Shown here: positions 18,392 to 28,159 of the stretch, one piece after another
Numbering within the stretch: the stretch's first letter is position 1
Layout: the number at the start of each line of letters is the position of its first letter
From: Actinomycetales bacterium
GTDB lineage: Bacteria > Actinomycetota > Actinomycetes > Mycobacteriales > Micromonosporaceae
Reading direction: 5' to 3'
Length of the DNA: 64,000 nucleotides
Assembly (NCBI GenBank): GCA_002919305.1
Contig: PKFB01000021.1
Span: 186,001-250,000, forward strand
Made by a program: the position numbers and the translations under genes
Notes under the pieces: model-generated
What the model was told of the DNA's origin: nothing
Seen by the model: the letters and a program-made list of their open reading frames with translations, nothing else
Databases searched by the model: none

Positions 18392-18825
18392 GTCCGGCCC
18401 TTCTCGCGGCGCTAGCCGTGGCCGCGTCCAGCGTCCTTCTCTCGTCGTTCTTCTCCGATCCGCCGTCCCACCGTCTCTGAAACTTTTCGATAGTGGCCCG
18501 AAATCGTTTCAAACCTAGAGAGGACGCGATATCACGTCAAGACACCGCGGACGACATCCCCGAGATCTTCCTCAGCGCATGGGATGTAAGTGGGTATTCC
18601 AGGAGGTAACTCTCATGTAGAGAGATCTCCGGTTATCGATGGAATCTCCGCCCCGTCGCCCATGATCAATAGCGAGGTCGCCCAGCTCACGCTCCCCACC
18701 TTCCGCCCCGGAAGCGGAGGGGGTACGCGCGTCCGCCCCATTCCTGACCGCCACGGCGTACCGCCCAGGTCGACGCCGCCGAGGCGTCATGACCGCCTCG
18801 GCAATCGCCTAGCCATTGCGACCGT
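18392..18825. other. Intergenic region with a start-stop element
   Basis: This gap contains the promoter region of the deacetylase on the minus strand. On the plus strand a perfect ribosome site AGGAGGT (18601-18607) is followed at good spacing by ATG and at once by TAG (18615-18620). No plus-strand gene follows, so its meaning is unclear. Confidence 0.4.
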
Positions 18826-20643
18826 CTAGGCGTCGCGCTCGAAGAAACCGGGCCGTCGGGCACCTGGATGACGGGGGTCAAAGTCGTCCGGTTCCCCCCG
18901 CGACGGTTGGACGCCGGGGGCACCAAAGCCGCGGGCACCAGGCTCTCGCCGGCCAGGGGGAACCCTGGGGTCTCGTGGCCCGCGATCACGCGTACTCATG
19001 CTTCGTGTGCTTCGTGGTCCGCCCTCACGGGAACCCAACTCCCACGGGCCGCTGCGTGAAGCACCCGGTTCCCGCAGCCCGCGGCCCGGCGTACCAGAGG
19101 GCGTACCAGAGCCCGATGGGCCAAAGCCGCGCTGGCCGGGTTCCCGCACACCAGGTTCCCGTAGGCCGGAGCTGCGCGCCTCAAAGCTCCGCGCCTCGCC
19201 TGAGCTTCGCGGCTCAAAGGTGCGGGGTCCACGGTCGTAGGGTGCCCCCGGGCCGCGCGGGGTTACCCGCGGCCCTCGCGAGGTGCGGGCCTCACGGCTA
19301 CTCCTCCCCGAGTCCGCAGCCCGGCGACCAGCCGTGCCAGAGGCCCGTGAAGTCGAAAATTCTCGAGAATGAGGTTTGATGTCTGCGCCCGCGTCTGCGC
19401 CTGTCTCCGGGGATTCCTGGTGCGGGCTCTCTGACATAAGGCCTGGCATAGGACGAGCCGCCAGCGCCGCCAACGCGGTGGTGATCGGCACCGCGGCGAT
19501 CAGGCCGAGGGTACCCACGATGGAGCGCACGATCTCCTGAGCGACGAGTTGACCGGTGAGTACCTCCCCCAGCCCTTGGTTCCCGGCGGCGAGCAGGATC
19601 AACAACGGTAGAGAGGCACCGGCGTACGCCAGGATGATGGTGTTGATCACCGAGGTGATGTGAGCACGTCCGATGCGGGTGGCAGCGCGATAGAGATCGA
19701 TGCTGGTCATCGCGGGATTCGCCCGGGCCAACTCGGTCACGGTGGCCGCCTGCGTGACCGCGATGTCGTCCAGCACCCCCAGGGACCCGATCAGAATGCC
19801 CGCCAGGAGCAGACCCCGCATGTCGACCCCGTGGACCATGCTCAGGTAGTTGGTCTGCTCATCGGCGACGCCGGTCAGACGCGTCAGGTTGGTCGCGATC
19901 GCCGCCAGCACCCCGGTGAGGGTGAGGCTGGCGAGGGTGCCGGCCACCGCGATGGAGGTGGCGGTGGTGAACCCGTGCGTCAGGTACAGCACCGAGAGCA
20001 TGATCGCCGCCGATCCGACGATGGCGACCAGCAGCGGTGAGCTGCCCTCCAGGATGGCCGGGATGATGAAAAACAGCAGCACCGCGAAGGTGATCCCCAG
20101 CCCGCACAGCGCGCGTACCCCTCGCCACCGTCCGAAGGCGATCACCGCGCCGGCGAAGGCGACAGCTAACAGCCACAGCGGCCCGCCGCGCTGGTGATCG
20201 ATGATCTGGTACGCCTGGCCACTCATCGCCCCCGGCAGGTACATCAGGATCACCGGGTCACCGGCCTCCACCACCGGCGCGGCGGGGCCGTTGGGGACGC
20301 TCGTGGTGATCTGCTCTCCCGCGTCGGGGCCGCTGGTCAACCGGACGGTGACGGTGCCGCATCGTCCGGAGGCGCCCAACTCCGGGCTGATCTCTTGTAG
20401 CTCTTCAGGGCAGGGCTCGTACTGGACCTCAATGACGTTACCGGTCACCCGCTGGGCGCCGTCCTCGGCCTGCTCTGGCGAGGCGGGCCGTCCGGGCCAC
20501 AGCCACAGCATCGCCACAGCCACCACGACCGCGGCGGGGATCAACACCGCCAGGGTGAACCGTTTCGCCTGCGGAGACGAGGGTTCCTGATCGGTGTGGT
20601 TATCGGTGTGGTCGTGACCGGCGTGACTGTGTCCGGCGCCCAT
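18826..20643 (-). CDS. YibE/F-family membrane protein with a long disordered Arg/Gly-rich tail
   Basis: This 605-residue protein starts with a His-rich stretch (MGAGHSHAGHDH), then one membrane helix, an extracellular beta domain and seven or so further helices, as in YibE/F proteins of Gram-positive bacteria. After about residue 410 comes a tail of some 190 residues rich in Arg, Gly, Ser and Pro with repeats such as REPG and RSSG, which is not part of the usual family. ATG at 20643 is preferred to GTG at 20655 because AGGAGGT directly abuts the GTG. It is divergent from the copper operon. The family's molecular function is not established. Confidence 0.75.
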   Translation of the reverse strand: MGAGHSHAGHDHTDNHTDQEPSSPQAKRFTLAVLIPAAVVVAVAMLWLWPGRPASPEQAEDGAQRVTGNVIEVQYEPCPEELQEISPELGASGRCGTVTVRLTSGPDAGEQITTSVPNGPAAPVVEAGDPVILMYLPGAMSGQAYQIIDHQRGGPLWLLAVAFAGAVIAFGRWRGVRALCGLGITFAVLLFFIIPAILEGSSPLLVAIVGSAAIMLSVLYLTHGFTTATSIAVAGTLASLTLTGVLAAIATNLTRLTGVADEQTNYLSMVHGVDMRGLLLAGILIGSLGVLDDIAVTQAATVTELARANPAMTSIDLYRAATRIGRAHITSVINTIILAYAGASLPLLILLAAGNQGLGEVLTGQLVAQEIVRSIVGTLGLIAAVPITTALAALAARPMPGLMSESPHQESPETGADAGADIKPHSREFSTSRASGTAGRRAADSGRSSREARTSRGPRVTPRGPGAPYDRGPRTFEPRSSGEARSFEARSSGLREPGVREPGQRGFGPSGSGTPSGTPGRGLREPGASRSGPWELGSREGGPRSTRSMSTRDRGPRDPRVPPGRREPGARGFGAPGVQPSRGEPDDFDPRHPGARRPGFFERDA

Positions 20644-21050
20644 GAACGGGCACACCTCCTCATTGATCGTCGGTCCCGGGGTTTCCTGGGCAGCGCCTCC
20701 TTCGGCCTTCGGCCCGCGTATCTCTTGCCCTCTGCCTTAAGGAAGCGACTTACGGAAACGGCGGGGCAGGCCGAGGGTGACCTACCGATGATGCCGGGCA
20801 CCCGTGGCTGCCTGTCCGCCCCGGGTACGCCTGTCCGATTCATCAGATTCATCAGAACGGCCGAGCTAAAGGCGCTGTACGGAAGGAATGTGATTAAAGC
20901 CAACAAAAGAGGCGGCTCAGGCTGCGTGGAATCCGGCCGAAACGTCGTATCGCGACGCCCGTTAACCCCCAGGGGGTATGCTATGGTCACCCGCTAGATA
21001 CCCCTACCCCGTACTAGTAATGAGATGGCGAACGACAGGCGAGGTCCCAC
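20644..21050. other. Divergent regulatory region of the copper cluster
   Basis: No gene is visible. It holds the CsoR-like site at 20965-20977 and a tandem GATTCATCA pair near 20837-20854. Both flanking genes start away from it. Confidence 0.5.
20965..20977. promoter_or_regulatory. CsoR-like copper operator over a promoter
   Basis: ACCCCC and GGGGGT form an inverted repeat around one A. It is followed at once by TATGCT and TATGGT, either of which can act as a -10 element. A related run of C (ATACCCCTACCCCGTA) lies at 20998-21013. CsoR-type copper sensors bind such G/C-run palindromes. The regulator itself is not encoded in the window. Confidence 0.55.
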
Positions 21051-22055
21051 ATGAACACGGTGACGAAGCTGAGCGGCTTCCTGCTCGGTCTCGCGGCGGT
21101 GTTCGGCGCGGCGTACGGAGTCGGTCAGTTGGTCGGCCCCGTGACCAGCTCCGCCGGTACCGGCCATGGCAGCGACACCGGCCACGCCGCCTCCGACCAC
21201 TCCGTCACCACCGACGCCCACGCCACCGACGGCGCTCACCTTCCGGACGGCCTGCTGACCTCCCAGGACGGCTACACCCTCACACCGGTCCCCAGCTCCC
21301 CGGAGGAGTTCGCCTTCCGCATCACAGGGCCGGACGGGTCCACGGTCACCGCCTTCGACATCGAGCACGAACAGCGCATGCACCTGATCGTGGTCCGGCG
21401 CGATCTGTCCGGTTTCCGGCACGTGCACCCGCAGATGGATCCCGACGGCGTCTGGCGCACCCCATCCCCCTTCGAGGAGCCCGGCGTGTACCGGGTGTTC
21501 GCTGACTTCCACCCCACCGGCGGGGCGCCGCTCACCCTCGGCACCGACGTCTCCATCGCCGGCATGTACTACCCGCAGCCACTGCCACCGCCAGCGCCGA
21601 CCAGCACCGTTGATGGCTACACCGTCACCCTCGACGGCGCGCTCGAACCCGGCCACAGCGGTACCCTGACCCTGAGCGTGACCCGGGACGGCGTACCAGT
21701 CACCGACCTGGAGCCTTACCTGGGCGCCTACGGGCATCTGGTGGCGCTACGCGCCGGCGACCTGGCGTACCTGCACGTTCACCCGGAGGGCGCCGTCGGC
21801 GATGGCCAGACCAACCCCGGCCCTGACCTGAGGTTCACCATCGAAGTTCCCACCGCCGGCACCTACCGGTTGTACCTGGACTTCCAGCACGCTGGTGTGG
21901 TGCGGACCGCCGAGTTCACCCTCATGGTCGGCTCCACCTCGTCCGGTAACTCGTCCGGTACGCCATCCGGTACGCCCGCCGCGGACAACACCACCGGAGC
22001 GGACGACGCCACCGGCGCAGACCACACACACGGTACGCCCGCTCACACCCACTGA
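21051..22055 (+). CDS. Exported His-rich protein of the copper operon
   Basis: The 334-residue protein has an N-terminal membrane or signal segment (about 7-30), then a His/Asp/Gly-rich stretch, two beta-rich repeats with [23 protein letters not shown] and [20 protein letters not shown] cores, and a His-ending tail ([10 protein letters not shown]). His clusters of this kind fit extracellular copper binding. It starts an operon with the copper ATPase 46 bases downstream and behind a CsoR-like site. No enzyme motif is visible; it is probably a metal chaperone or binding protein at the outer face of the membrane. Confidence 0.7.
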   Translation: MNTVTKLSGFLLGLAAVFGAAYGVGQLVGPVTSSAGTGHGSDTGHAASDHSVTTDAHATDGAHLPDGLLTSQDGYTLTPVPSSPEEFAFRITGPDGSTVTAFDIEHEQRMHLIVVRRDLSGFRHVHPQMDPDGVWRTPSPFEEPGVYRVFADFHPTGGAPLTLGTDVSIAGMYYPQPLPPPAPTSTVDGYTVTLDGALEPGHSGTLTLSVTRDGVPVTDLEPYLGAYGHLVALRAGDLAYLHVHPEGAVGDGQTNPGPDLRFTIEVPTAGTYRLYLDFQHAGVVRTAEFTLMVGSTSSGNSSGTPSGTPAADNTTGADDATGADHTHGTPAHTH

Positions 22056-22101
22056 ACCGCCGCCACAGGACGAGCCACGGGATGACCAAAGGATTGACGT
22101 G

Positions 22102-24510
22102 ATGACCAGCTCAATCAGCACCGGCGTTGATCAACCCGATCAGGTTGATCAGCGTGCCCACGTGGAGCTCCTCATCGGCGGTATGACCTGCGCCTCCTGC
22201 GCAGCCCGCATCGAGAAGAAGCTCAACCGGCTCGACGGGGTCGAGGCCACCGTCAACTACGCCACCGAGAAAGCGAAGATCGTCTTCTCGCCGCAGATCA
22301 GTGTCGACGACCTCATCGCCACCGTGGAAAAGGCCGGTTACACCGCTACACTTCCGCCGCCCCCGCCGACCGCGGCGGACACCGCCGAAGGCACGCCGCG
22401 TACCCCTGACGCCGCCTCATCGGACCAGGAGCAGGAGGCGGCCCTGACCGCCCTGCGGTACCGGGTCCTGATCAGTGCGGTGCTCTCCGCTCCGGTGGTG
22501 CTGCTGGCGATGATCCCGGCGCTGCAGTTCACCTACTGGCAGTGGGCCTCCCTCACGCTCGCCGCGCCGGTCGTTGTCTGGGGTGGCTGGCCCTTCCACG
22601 TCGCCGCCTGGAAGAACCTGCGCACCGGCACCGCCACCATGGACACCCTGGTGTCGATCGGCACCCTCGCGGCGTTCGGCTGGTCGCTGTGGGCGCTGTT
22701 CTTCGGCGCCGCCGGCGAGCCGGGTATGACGCACCCGTTCAGGTTGAGTGTGGAGCGCGGCGCCGGCGCGGACGCGATCTACTTGGAGGTCGCCTCCGGG
22801 GTGACCACGTTCATCCTCGCCGGTCGCTACTTCGAACGACGCGCCAAACGGCGGGCCGGGGCCGCACTGCGGGCCCTGCTCGATCTGGGGGCCCGGGACG
22901 TCGCTGTGCTACGGAACGGCACCGAGGTCCGGATCCCGATCGATCAGCTCGCGGTCGGTGACCGCTTCGTGGTACGCCCCGGCGAGAAAATCGCCACCGA
23001 CGGGATGGTGGTTGAGGGCACCTCCGCGGTGGATGCCAGCCTGCTCACCGGCGAGTCGGTGCCGGTCGAGGTGGGTCCCACAGACGCGGTAACCGGCGCC
23101 ACCGTCAACGTCGGCGGTCGGATCATCGTGGAGGCCACCCGGGTGGGCGCCGACACGCAGCTGGCGCAGATGGCGCGGCTGGTCGAGGAGGCCCAGAACG
23201 GCAAAGCCCAGGTGCAGCGTCTGGCGGATCGGATCGCCGGGGTCTTCGTGCCGATTGTGATCGCGCTCGCCGTGGCCACCCTCGGCTTCTGGTTGGGCGC
23301 GGGTAGCGGCGCCGCCGCGGCGTTCACCGCCGCCGTCGCTGTCCTGATCATCGCCTGCCCCTGCGCCCTGGGGCTGGCTACCCCTACCGCTCTCATGGTG
23401 GGCACCGGCCGCGGCGCACAGTTGGGCATCCTCATCAAAGGGCCGGAGATCCTGGAATCCACCCGCCGGGTCGACACGATCCTGCTGGATAAGACCGGCA
23501 CCGTCACCACCGGCGCCATGAGCGTGGTCGACGTCATCGCCGCCGACGAGGTGGGCCGTGAGGATGTGCTGCGCCTGGCCGGCGCCGTGGAAGCCGCCTC
23601 GGAGCACCCGATCGCCCGAGCCATCACTGAAGCCGCGGCTGCGGCGGCCGCTGAGGCCACCGGGCCTGGGGCGGCCGAGACCGGCAGTTCCGGCGTGGAC
23701 GATAGGTCCGGCGTGGGCGCCGGGAACGATAAACACCCGGCTGCTGTGGGGCGGCTCCCTGTGGTGGATCGCTTCGTCAGCCTCACCGGGCTTGGGGTAA
23801 CTGGCACGGTCGAGGGTCGAGCCGTCACCGTCGGCCGCCCCGACCTGCTCGCCGAACGCGGCATGCCGCTGCCTGAGAAGCTGGAGTATGCCCGCCAGGA
23901 GGCGGCCGGACAGGGGCACACCGTCGTCGCGGTCGGCTGGGACGGTGCCGCCCGCGGGCTGATCATGGTGGCCGACACCGTCAAACCGACCTCGCCCCGC
24001 GCGGTCACCGAACTGAAGCGGCTCGGTCTCACCCCGATGCTCCTCACCGGCGACAACGCCACCGTCGCGGCCGCAGTGGCGCGTGAAGTCGGTATCGACG
24101 AGGTCATCGCCGACGTGCTACCCGAGCAGAAGGTCGAGGTGGTCAAGCGGCTGCAGGCCGAGGGCAAGGTGGTCGCCATGGTCGGTGACGGTGTCAACGA
24201 CGCCGCCGCTCTGGCTCAGGCTGACCTTGGGTTGGCGATGGGGACCGGCACGGATGTGGCTATCGAGGCCTCCGACCTGACCTTGGTACGCGGTGATCTC
24301 ACCGCGGCGCCCGACGCTATCCGACTGGCCCGGCGTACCCTCGCCGTCATCAAAGGCAATCTGTTCTGGGCGTTCGCCTACAACGTCGCCGCACTGCCGC
24401 TCGCCGCCGCCGGACTGCTCAACCCCATGATCGCGGGGGCGACCATGGCGTTCAGCTCCGTCTTCGTGGTCGGCAACAGCCTGCGCCTGCGTCGGTTCCA
24501 GCCGCGTTGA
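22102..24510 (+). CDS. copA: Copper-exporting P1B-type ATPase
   Basis: The 802-residue pump has an N-terminal heavy-metal domain with GMTCASC (27-33), eight membrane helices, the metal-translocating CPC motif (419-421), the phosphorylated Asp in DKTGT (463-467), the SEHPIA nucleotide-domain motif and the GDGVND hinge (about 695-700). The last helix has [17 protein letters not shown] and the seventh has FAYN, both typical of Cu(I) pumps. It would export cuprous ion using ATP. ATG at 22102 follows AAAGGA; the open frame extends upstream, but that part overlaps the previous gene and is not coding. About 45 Ala-rich residues lie between DKTGT and the nucleotide domain end, longer than usual. Confidence 0.92.
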   Translation: MTSSISTGVDQPDQVDQRAHVELLIGGMTCASCAARIEKKLNRLDGVEATVNYATEKAKIVFSPQISVDDLIATVEKAGYTATLPPPPPTAADTAEGTPRTPDAASSDQEQEAALTALRYRVLISAVLSAPVVLLAMIPALQFTYWQWASLTLAAPVVVWGGWPFHVAAWKNLRTGTATMDTLVSIGTLAAFGWSLWALFFGAAGEPGMTHPFRLSVERGAGADAIYLEVASGVTTFILAGRYFERRAKRRAGAALRALLDLGARDVAVLRNGTEVRIPIDQLAVGDRFVVRPGEKIATDGMVVEGTSAVDASLLTGESVPVEVGPTDAVTGATVNVGGRIIVEATRVGADTQLAQMARLVEEAQNGKAQVQRLADRIAGVFVPIVIALAVATLGFWLGAGSGAAAAFTAAVAVLIIACPCALGLATPTALMVGTGRGAQLGILIKGPEILESTRRVDTILLDKTGTVTTGAMSVVDVIAADEVGREDVLRLAGAVEAASEHPIARAITEAAAAAAAEATGPGAAETGSSGVDDRSGVGAGNDKHPAAVGRLPVVDRFVSLTGLGVTGTVEGRAVTVGRPDLLAERGMPLPEKLEYARQEAAGQGHTVVAVGWDGAARGLIMVADTVKPTSPRAVTELKRLGLTPMLLTGDNATVAAAVAREVGIDEVIADVLPEQKVEVVKRLQAEGKVVAMVGDGVNDAAALAQADLGLAMGTGTDVAIEASDLTLVRGDLTAAPDAIRLARRTLAVIKGNLFWAFAYNVAALPLAAAGLLNPMIAGATMAFSSVFVVGNSLRLRRFQPR

Positions 24511-24549
24511 CCCGTCACGGCCCAGTTCCTCAGCTGACCTGATACGGAT

Positions 24550-24592
24550 GCCCATGTGCCGCATGTGCGCACTGACGCGATGCACATGGGCG
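24550..24592. repeat. Inverted repeat after copA
   Basis: GCCCATGTGC and GCACATGGGC form a 10-bp inverted repeat with an internal GCATGTGC. It precedes the main terminator. It may be part of the termination region. Confidence 0.35.
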
Positions 24593-24602
24593 CTGATGCA
24601 CA

Positions 24603-24637
24603 GTGTGCGCTCCGCCTCCTTGAGGCGGAGCGCACAC
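24603..24637. terminator. Bidirectional terminator between copA and the Csp gene
   Basis: GTGTGCGCTCCGCCTC pairs perfectly with GAGGCGGAGCGCACAC over 16 bp with a CTT loop. It lies between two convergent genes. Confidence 0.75.
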
Positions 24638-24670
24638 CTACCCGTTGGTTAGGCCACGTTGGTTAGGCGG

Positions 24671-25075
24671 TCATGCCAGCACGGCCAGGAGCTCCTCGCA
24701 GGCACGTTCGCACCGGCGGCACTGCTCAGCGCACACCCGGCAGTGCTCGTGTATGTCGGCATGCTTGGAGCATTCCTCCGCACAGACCCGGCACGCCGCC
24801 GCACACGCCTCCACCATGGAGCGGGTCAAATTCATGTCGTAGCCGGTGTGCCGCGACAACACCCGACCCGTGGTGTCACAGATGTCGGCGCAGTCCAGAT
24901 CGGTGCGGATGCACTTGGCTAACTCGGCGATCAAGCTCTCGCTTAAGCACGCGTCCGCACACGCCGTACATGTCTGGGCGCAGCTGAAGCAGGCCTCGAT
25001 GCACGCGGCGAGCTTCCGCTTGTCCACCCCCAGATCAGCCGGATAGGTGTCCAGCATCGCAATGGCCTGGCTCAT
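24671..25075 (-). CDS. Four-helix-bundle copper-storage protein (Csp family)
   Basis: The 134-residue protein has 18 Cys residues placed mostly as CxxxC and CxxC along four predicted helices, the pattern of Csp proteins that hold many Cu(I) ions inside a helix bundle. No signal peptide is present, so it would be a cytosolic store like Csp3. ATG at 25075 follows GGGAGG at six bases. It converges on the copper pump gene, in keeping with one copper-handling locus. Confidence 0.85.
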   Translation of the reverse strand: MSQAIAMLDTYPADLGVDKRKLAACIEACFSCAQTCTACADACLSESLIAELAKCIRTDLDCADICDTTGRVLSRHTGYDMNLTRSMVEACAAACRVCAEECSKHADIHEHCRVCAEQCRRCERACEELLAVLA

Positions 25076-25332
25076 GACGACCTCCCAGGATCGAGCGGTC
25101 ACTGACCTCCCCGCGTACCCGTCCTGGATTCGAAGTAACGCCTGTGCCTGATCTATCTGAACCTGACCTGATCGTCGTCCCCGCCGCGTACTGACTCGGA
25201 GATCACATCAATATCGCTACCGCTGCGGCGACGAGCGGACCATCATCGTCAATGTCGGTTTGAGCTTTGTTTCCCTCATCCCGCCTTATCGCTGGCGCGA
25301 ACCCGGCGGTTGACATTCGAAAGGTGTAACTC

Positions 25333-26271
25333 GTGAGCAAACGCGGCTGGGTGCTGTTCGCCGCGATGAGCCTCATTTGGGGCATTCCCTACCTCATGAT
25401 CAAGGTGGCGGTGGAGGAGGTCTCTGTCCCCGTCCTGGTGTTCGCCCGCACCGCGATAGGCGCGGCCGTCCTGCTGCCGCTCGCACTGCGCAGCACCGAG
25501 TTGAGCGCATTGCGGCGCCACTGGCTGCCCCTGGTCGCCTTCGCGTCGATCGAAATGATCATTCCCTGGGGGTTGCTCTCGGACGCTGAACGGCACCTCA
25601 GCAGCTCGATGACCGGGTTGCTCATCGCGGCCTCGCCGATCGCCGCGGTGCTCATCGCTCTCGCCACCGGTGATCGGGAACGCCTCGGCCTTAAGCGGTG
25701 GAGTGGCCTGTTCCTCGGGTTGGCGGGGGTGGCGCTGCTGGCCGCGCCTGAACTGGAGGGCGGGGCGCCCTGGCCGATCGTCGAGGTTCTGCTGACCGCG
25801 GTCTGCTACGCCACGGCGCCCCTGATCGCGGCGCGGCGGCTGCAAGACCTCTCGAGTCTGACGGTGTCCTCGTTCAGCCTGGGCCTGGCGTCCCTGGTGT
25901 ACGCGCCACCAGCCATCCTGACCTGGCCAGACCAGATGCCTTCCGGACAGGTGCTGGCCGCACTCGCTGGGCTGGCCCTGATCTGCACGGCGCTGGCCTT
26001 CGTCGTGTTCTTCGCGCTCATCCAGGAAGTGGGCCCCGCCCGGGCGCTGGTCTTCACCTACATCAATCCAGCGGTTGCTGTCCTCGCCGGCGTGCTGCTC
26101 CTCGATGAGGAGCTCACCCTCACCGTCGTACTCTCCTTCGCGTTGATCCTCGGCGGGTCTGTCCTGGCGACCGCGTCCCAGCCCAAGAGCGCGGACCCAT
26201 CCGCCGCGGCGGCCGACACCGACAGAGCGCGTGACGCCGAGCCCGAGCCCTGCACCACGCCTAACGGGTAG
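25333..26271 (+). CDS. EamA/DMT-family transporter
   Basis: The 312-residue protein has ten predicted membrane helices in two EamA repeats (roughly 1-140 and 145-290) and the usual N-terminal SLIWGIPYLMIK start of the family. Members export amino acids or other small metabolites; no motif gives the substrate. The GTG start has AAAGGTG before it. It stands alone and ends before a long hairpin. Confidence 0.85.
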   Translation: MSKRGWVLFAAMSLIWGIPYLMIKVAVEEVSVPVLVFARTAIGAAVLLPLALRSTELSALRRHWLPLVAFASIEMIIPWGLLSDAERHLSSSMTGLLIAASPIAAVLIALATGDRERLGLKRWSGLFLGLAGVALLAAPELEGGAPWPIVEVLLTAVCYATAPLIAARRLQDLSSLTVSSFSLGLASLVYAPPAILTWPDQMPSGQVLAALAGLALICTALAFVVFFALIQEVGPARALVFTYINPAVAVLAGVLLLDEELTLTVVLSFALILGGSVLATASQPKSADPSAAAADTDRARDAEPEPCTTPNG

Positions 26272-26292
26272 CAGGCATTCGTGGGAAACCAC

Positions 26293-26340
26293 CCGCCATG
26301 ACTAATGCCTCACTTCAACAGCAGGCGTTAGTCATGGCGG
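26293..26340. terminator. Terminator hairpin between convergent genes
   Basis: CCGCCATGACTAATGCC pairs with GGCGTTAGTCATGGCGG over 17 bp with one G-U pair and a 14-base loop. It lies after the EamA gene and faces the minus-strand cluster. Confidence 0.6.
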
Positions 26341-26509
26341 TTCGCTGCCGGTTCTCTACCTGCACGTCGCGTACCGCCTTATGCCGCTAGCGCCTACCGC
26401 CACCGAACCGGTCACGTCTGCGACGTGACCGCACGCCGCGCACCGATCGCGTACCCGCCGCTCACACGACCGCCGGCCAAGCATCCGCCACGCCGGTCAT
26501 CTAGGCGGG

Positions 26510-26833
26510 TCACACAGACACGGCGTCTTCCGACATCGGGATCCGCAACGCCGTCGTCCCCTTCAGATCCAGCCAGGCCGCATGGGGAGCACGGGTCAGC
26601 CGCAGCACCACCGCATCGCACCCCGGGCAGCGCGCCACCAACCCAGGCGCGTGCCGGTAAACCCGCAGCGTGGCGACCTCACCGGTACGGCCACAACTGA
26701 CACACCGGCAGGTCGCGGCGGTGACATCCACCGTGAAGATCTCCCGCAGCGGGCCGGCCAGCGCATTGCCGTCCTCATATCCGTCGTATCCATATCCGTC
26801 GTATCCGCCGAGCCCCGCGTACCCCTCGGTCAT
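26510..26833 (-). CDS. DUF6510-like zinc-ribbon protein
   Basis: The 107-residue protein begins with a Gly/Tyr-rich stretch with a repeated GYDGY pattern, then has CRCVSCG and CPGC, likely the two halves of a zinc ribbon. It matches the small DUF6510 proteins found beside molybdopterin oxidoreductase genes. ATG at 26833 follows GGAGG and lies next to the stop of the upstream flavin reductase gene, so the three minus-strand genes form an operon. Its role is unknown; a regulatory or metal-binding helper function is possible. Confidence 0.65.
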   Translation of the reverse strand: MTEGYAGLGGYDGYGYDGYEDGNALAGPLREIFTVDVTAATCRCVSCGRTGEVATLRVYRHAPGLVARCPGCDAVVLRLTRAPHAAWLDLKGTTALRIPMSEDAVSV

Positions 26834-26834
26834 G

Positions 26835-27590
26835 TCAGCCTCCAGTTGGTCCGAACCGCTCCGTCTTGATCCGGCGAGGGTCATGCCCGAGGGCCACCAG
26901 AATGTCCGCGACCGTCTCGACGAAACCGGTCGGCCCGCACACGTAACAGGTCGGTTCGAACTCCGCTGGCCAGCCATGGGTGTTCACGTCGTAGACGCTG
27001 ATCCGGCCCGGCGGTCGCGTGACCTCCTCGGGAGCGACCCTGGTGTACAGGTACGTCACGTCCAAGCCGGGAGCGCCGCGGCGCAGTTCAGCGGCGTAGT
27101 AGATCTCCTGGGGCGTACGTACCGAGTAGATGAGCCGAAACGGGATCCGACTGCCGGCCGCCTGCCGGGCCCGCACCATGGCCATCAGCGGGACGATGCC
27201 GGAGCCGCCGGCCACTAGCAGCACCGGTTCGGTCGCCGTCGGCCGCCATACAAACCAGCCACCCACCGGGCCACGAATCTCCACCGGGTCCCCGATGCCG
27301 AGAACTTGCGTCAGATACGGCGAGACCTCCCCGTCCGGGACCTGTTGCACGGTCAACTCAACCCGGTCCTCGTCCGGCGGCGCGGCCAACGAGTAGCTGC
27401 GCTGTGTGCTATAGCCGTCGGCGGCGGTCAATCGGATATCGATGTGCTGCCCGGCCAGGTGCCCCGGCCAGCCCGGTACCTGGAAAAGCAGCGTCCGGGC
27501 CGTGGGCGTCTCCTCCCGGCGTTCCACCAGCCGGGCGACCCGCCAGATCAGGCGACCCCTCAATCGCCCTGGTACCGCTGCTCGCGCCAT
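26835..27590 (-). CDS. FAD/NAD(P)-binding ferredoxin reductase-type oxidoreductase
   Basis: The 251-residue protein has a flavin-binding barrel with RSYSLA (about 65-70) and an NAD(P)-binding domain with VAGGSGIVPLMAM and CYVCGPTGFV, the order of the ferredoxin-NADP reductase superfamily. No ferredoxin domain is attached. It overlaps the upstream molybdopterin oxidoreductase gene by 31 bases, so it is probably the electron donor to, or acceptor from, that enzyme. Confidence 0.85.
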   Translation of the reverse strand: MARAAVPGRLRGRLIWRVARLVERREETPTARTLLFQVPGWPGHLAGQHIDIRLTAADGYSTQRSYSLAAPPDEDRVELTVQQVPDGEVSPYLTQVLGIGDPVEIRGPVGGWFVWRPTATEPVLLVAGGSGIVPLMAMVRARQAAGSRIPFRLIYSVRTPQEIYYAAELRRGAPGLDVTYLYTRVAPEEVTRPPGRISVYDVNTHGWPAEFEPTCYVCGPTGFVETVADILVALGHDPRRIKTERFGPTGG

Positions 27591-28159
27591 GGGTCACCGT
27601 AGTTGTGGTAGCCGGCCGTCTCCCAAAAGCCCGGCTCATCAGTCAGCAGCAGCTGAATGCCACGCACCCACTTCGCCGACTTCCAGAAGTACAGGTGCGG
27701 GACGAGCAGCCGGGCCGGCCCACCATGCTCCGGGGCGAGCGCCTCCCCCTCGTAGCGGTACGCGATCCACGCCTGTCCGTCGAGCAGATCCTCCAAGGGG
27801 AGGTTCGTGGTGTACCCGCCGTAGGAGTGCACCAGGGCAAAGTCAGCCGCGCTGTCCACCTCGGTGAACAGCGTGTCCAGCGACACCCCCTGCCAGATCG
27901 TGCCGAGCTTCGACCACTTCGTGACGCAGTGGATGTCGACCGTCGGGGTCTCACTGGGCAGCGCCATCAGATCGGCCCATGACCAGCGGTACTCCTGCCC
28001 GGTCTCGGTGGTGATCACGAACTCCCACCGGTCGGTGGGGATCCGCGGCGTGGGCCCCGCGGACAGCACAGGAAACCCCTCGGTGAGGTACTGGCCGGGC
28101 GGCAGGCGCGTGTCCCCGCGGCGTGGCCGTCCCTGGAAGCCCGGCGACACGATCCCCAT
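27560..28159 (-). CDS. Sulfite oxidase-like molybdopterin oxidoreductase (YedY/MsrP-like)
   Basis: The 199-residue protein is an oxidoreductase molybdopterin-binding domain. Cys78 in DIHCVTKWSKLG is the expected molybdenum ligand, and GYTTNLP, HGGPARLLVPHLYFWKSAKWV and the C-terminal GYHNYGDPW are typical family motifs. It has no signal peptide, so it acts in the cytoplasm, unlike the periplasmic MsrP. The next two genes on the strand encode a flavin reductase and a zinc-ribbon protein. Confidence 0.9.
   Translation of the reverse strand: MGIVSPGFQGRPRRGDTRLPPGQYLTEGFPVLSAGPTPRIPTDRWEFVITTETGQEYRWSWADLMALPSETPTVDIHCVTKWSKLGTIWQGVSLDTLFTEVDSAADFALVHSYGGYTTNLPLEDLLDGQAWIAYRYEGEALAPEHGGPARLLVPHLYFWKSAKWVRGIQLLLTDEPGFWETAGYHNYGDPWREQRYQGD

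Noticed and set aside
20596..20997. 133-codon plus-strand frame in the divergent copper promoter region
   Set aside because: It overlaps the yibE-side start and the operator, and lacks a ribosome site.
22944..24197. Very long open frames (over 330 and 410 codons) antisense to copA
   Set aside because: They are shadows of the GC-rich copA frame; CopA has every catalytic motif and a clear start.
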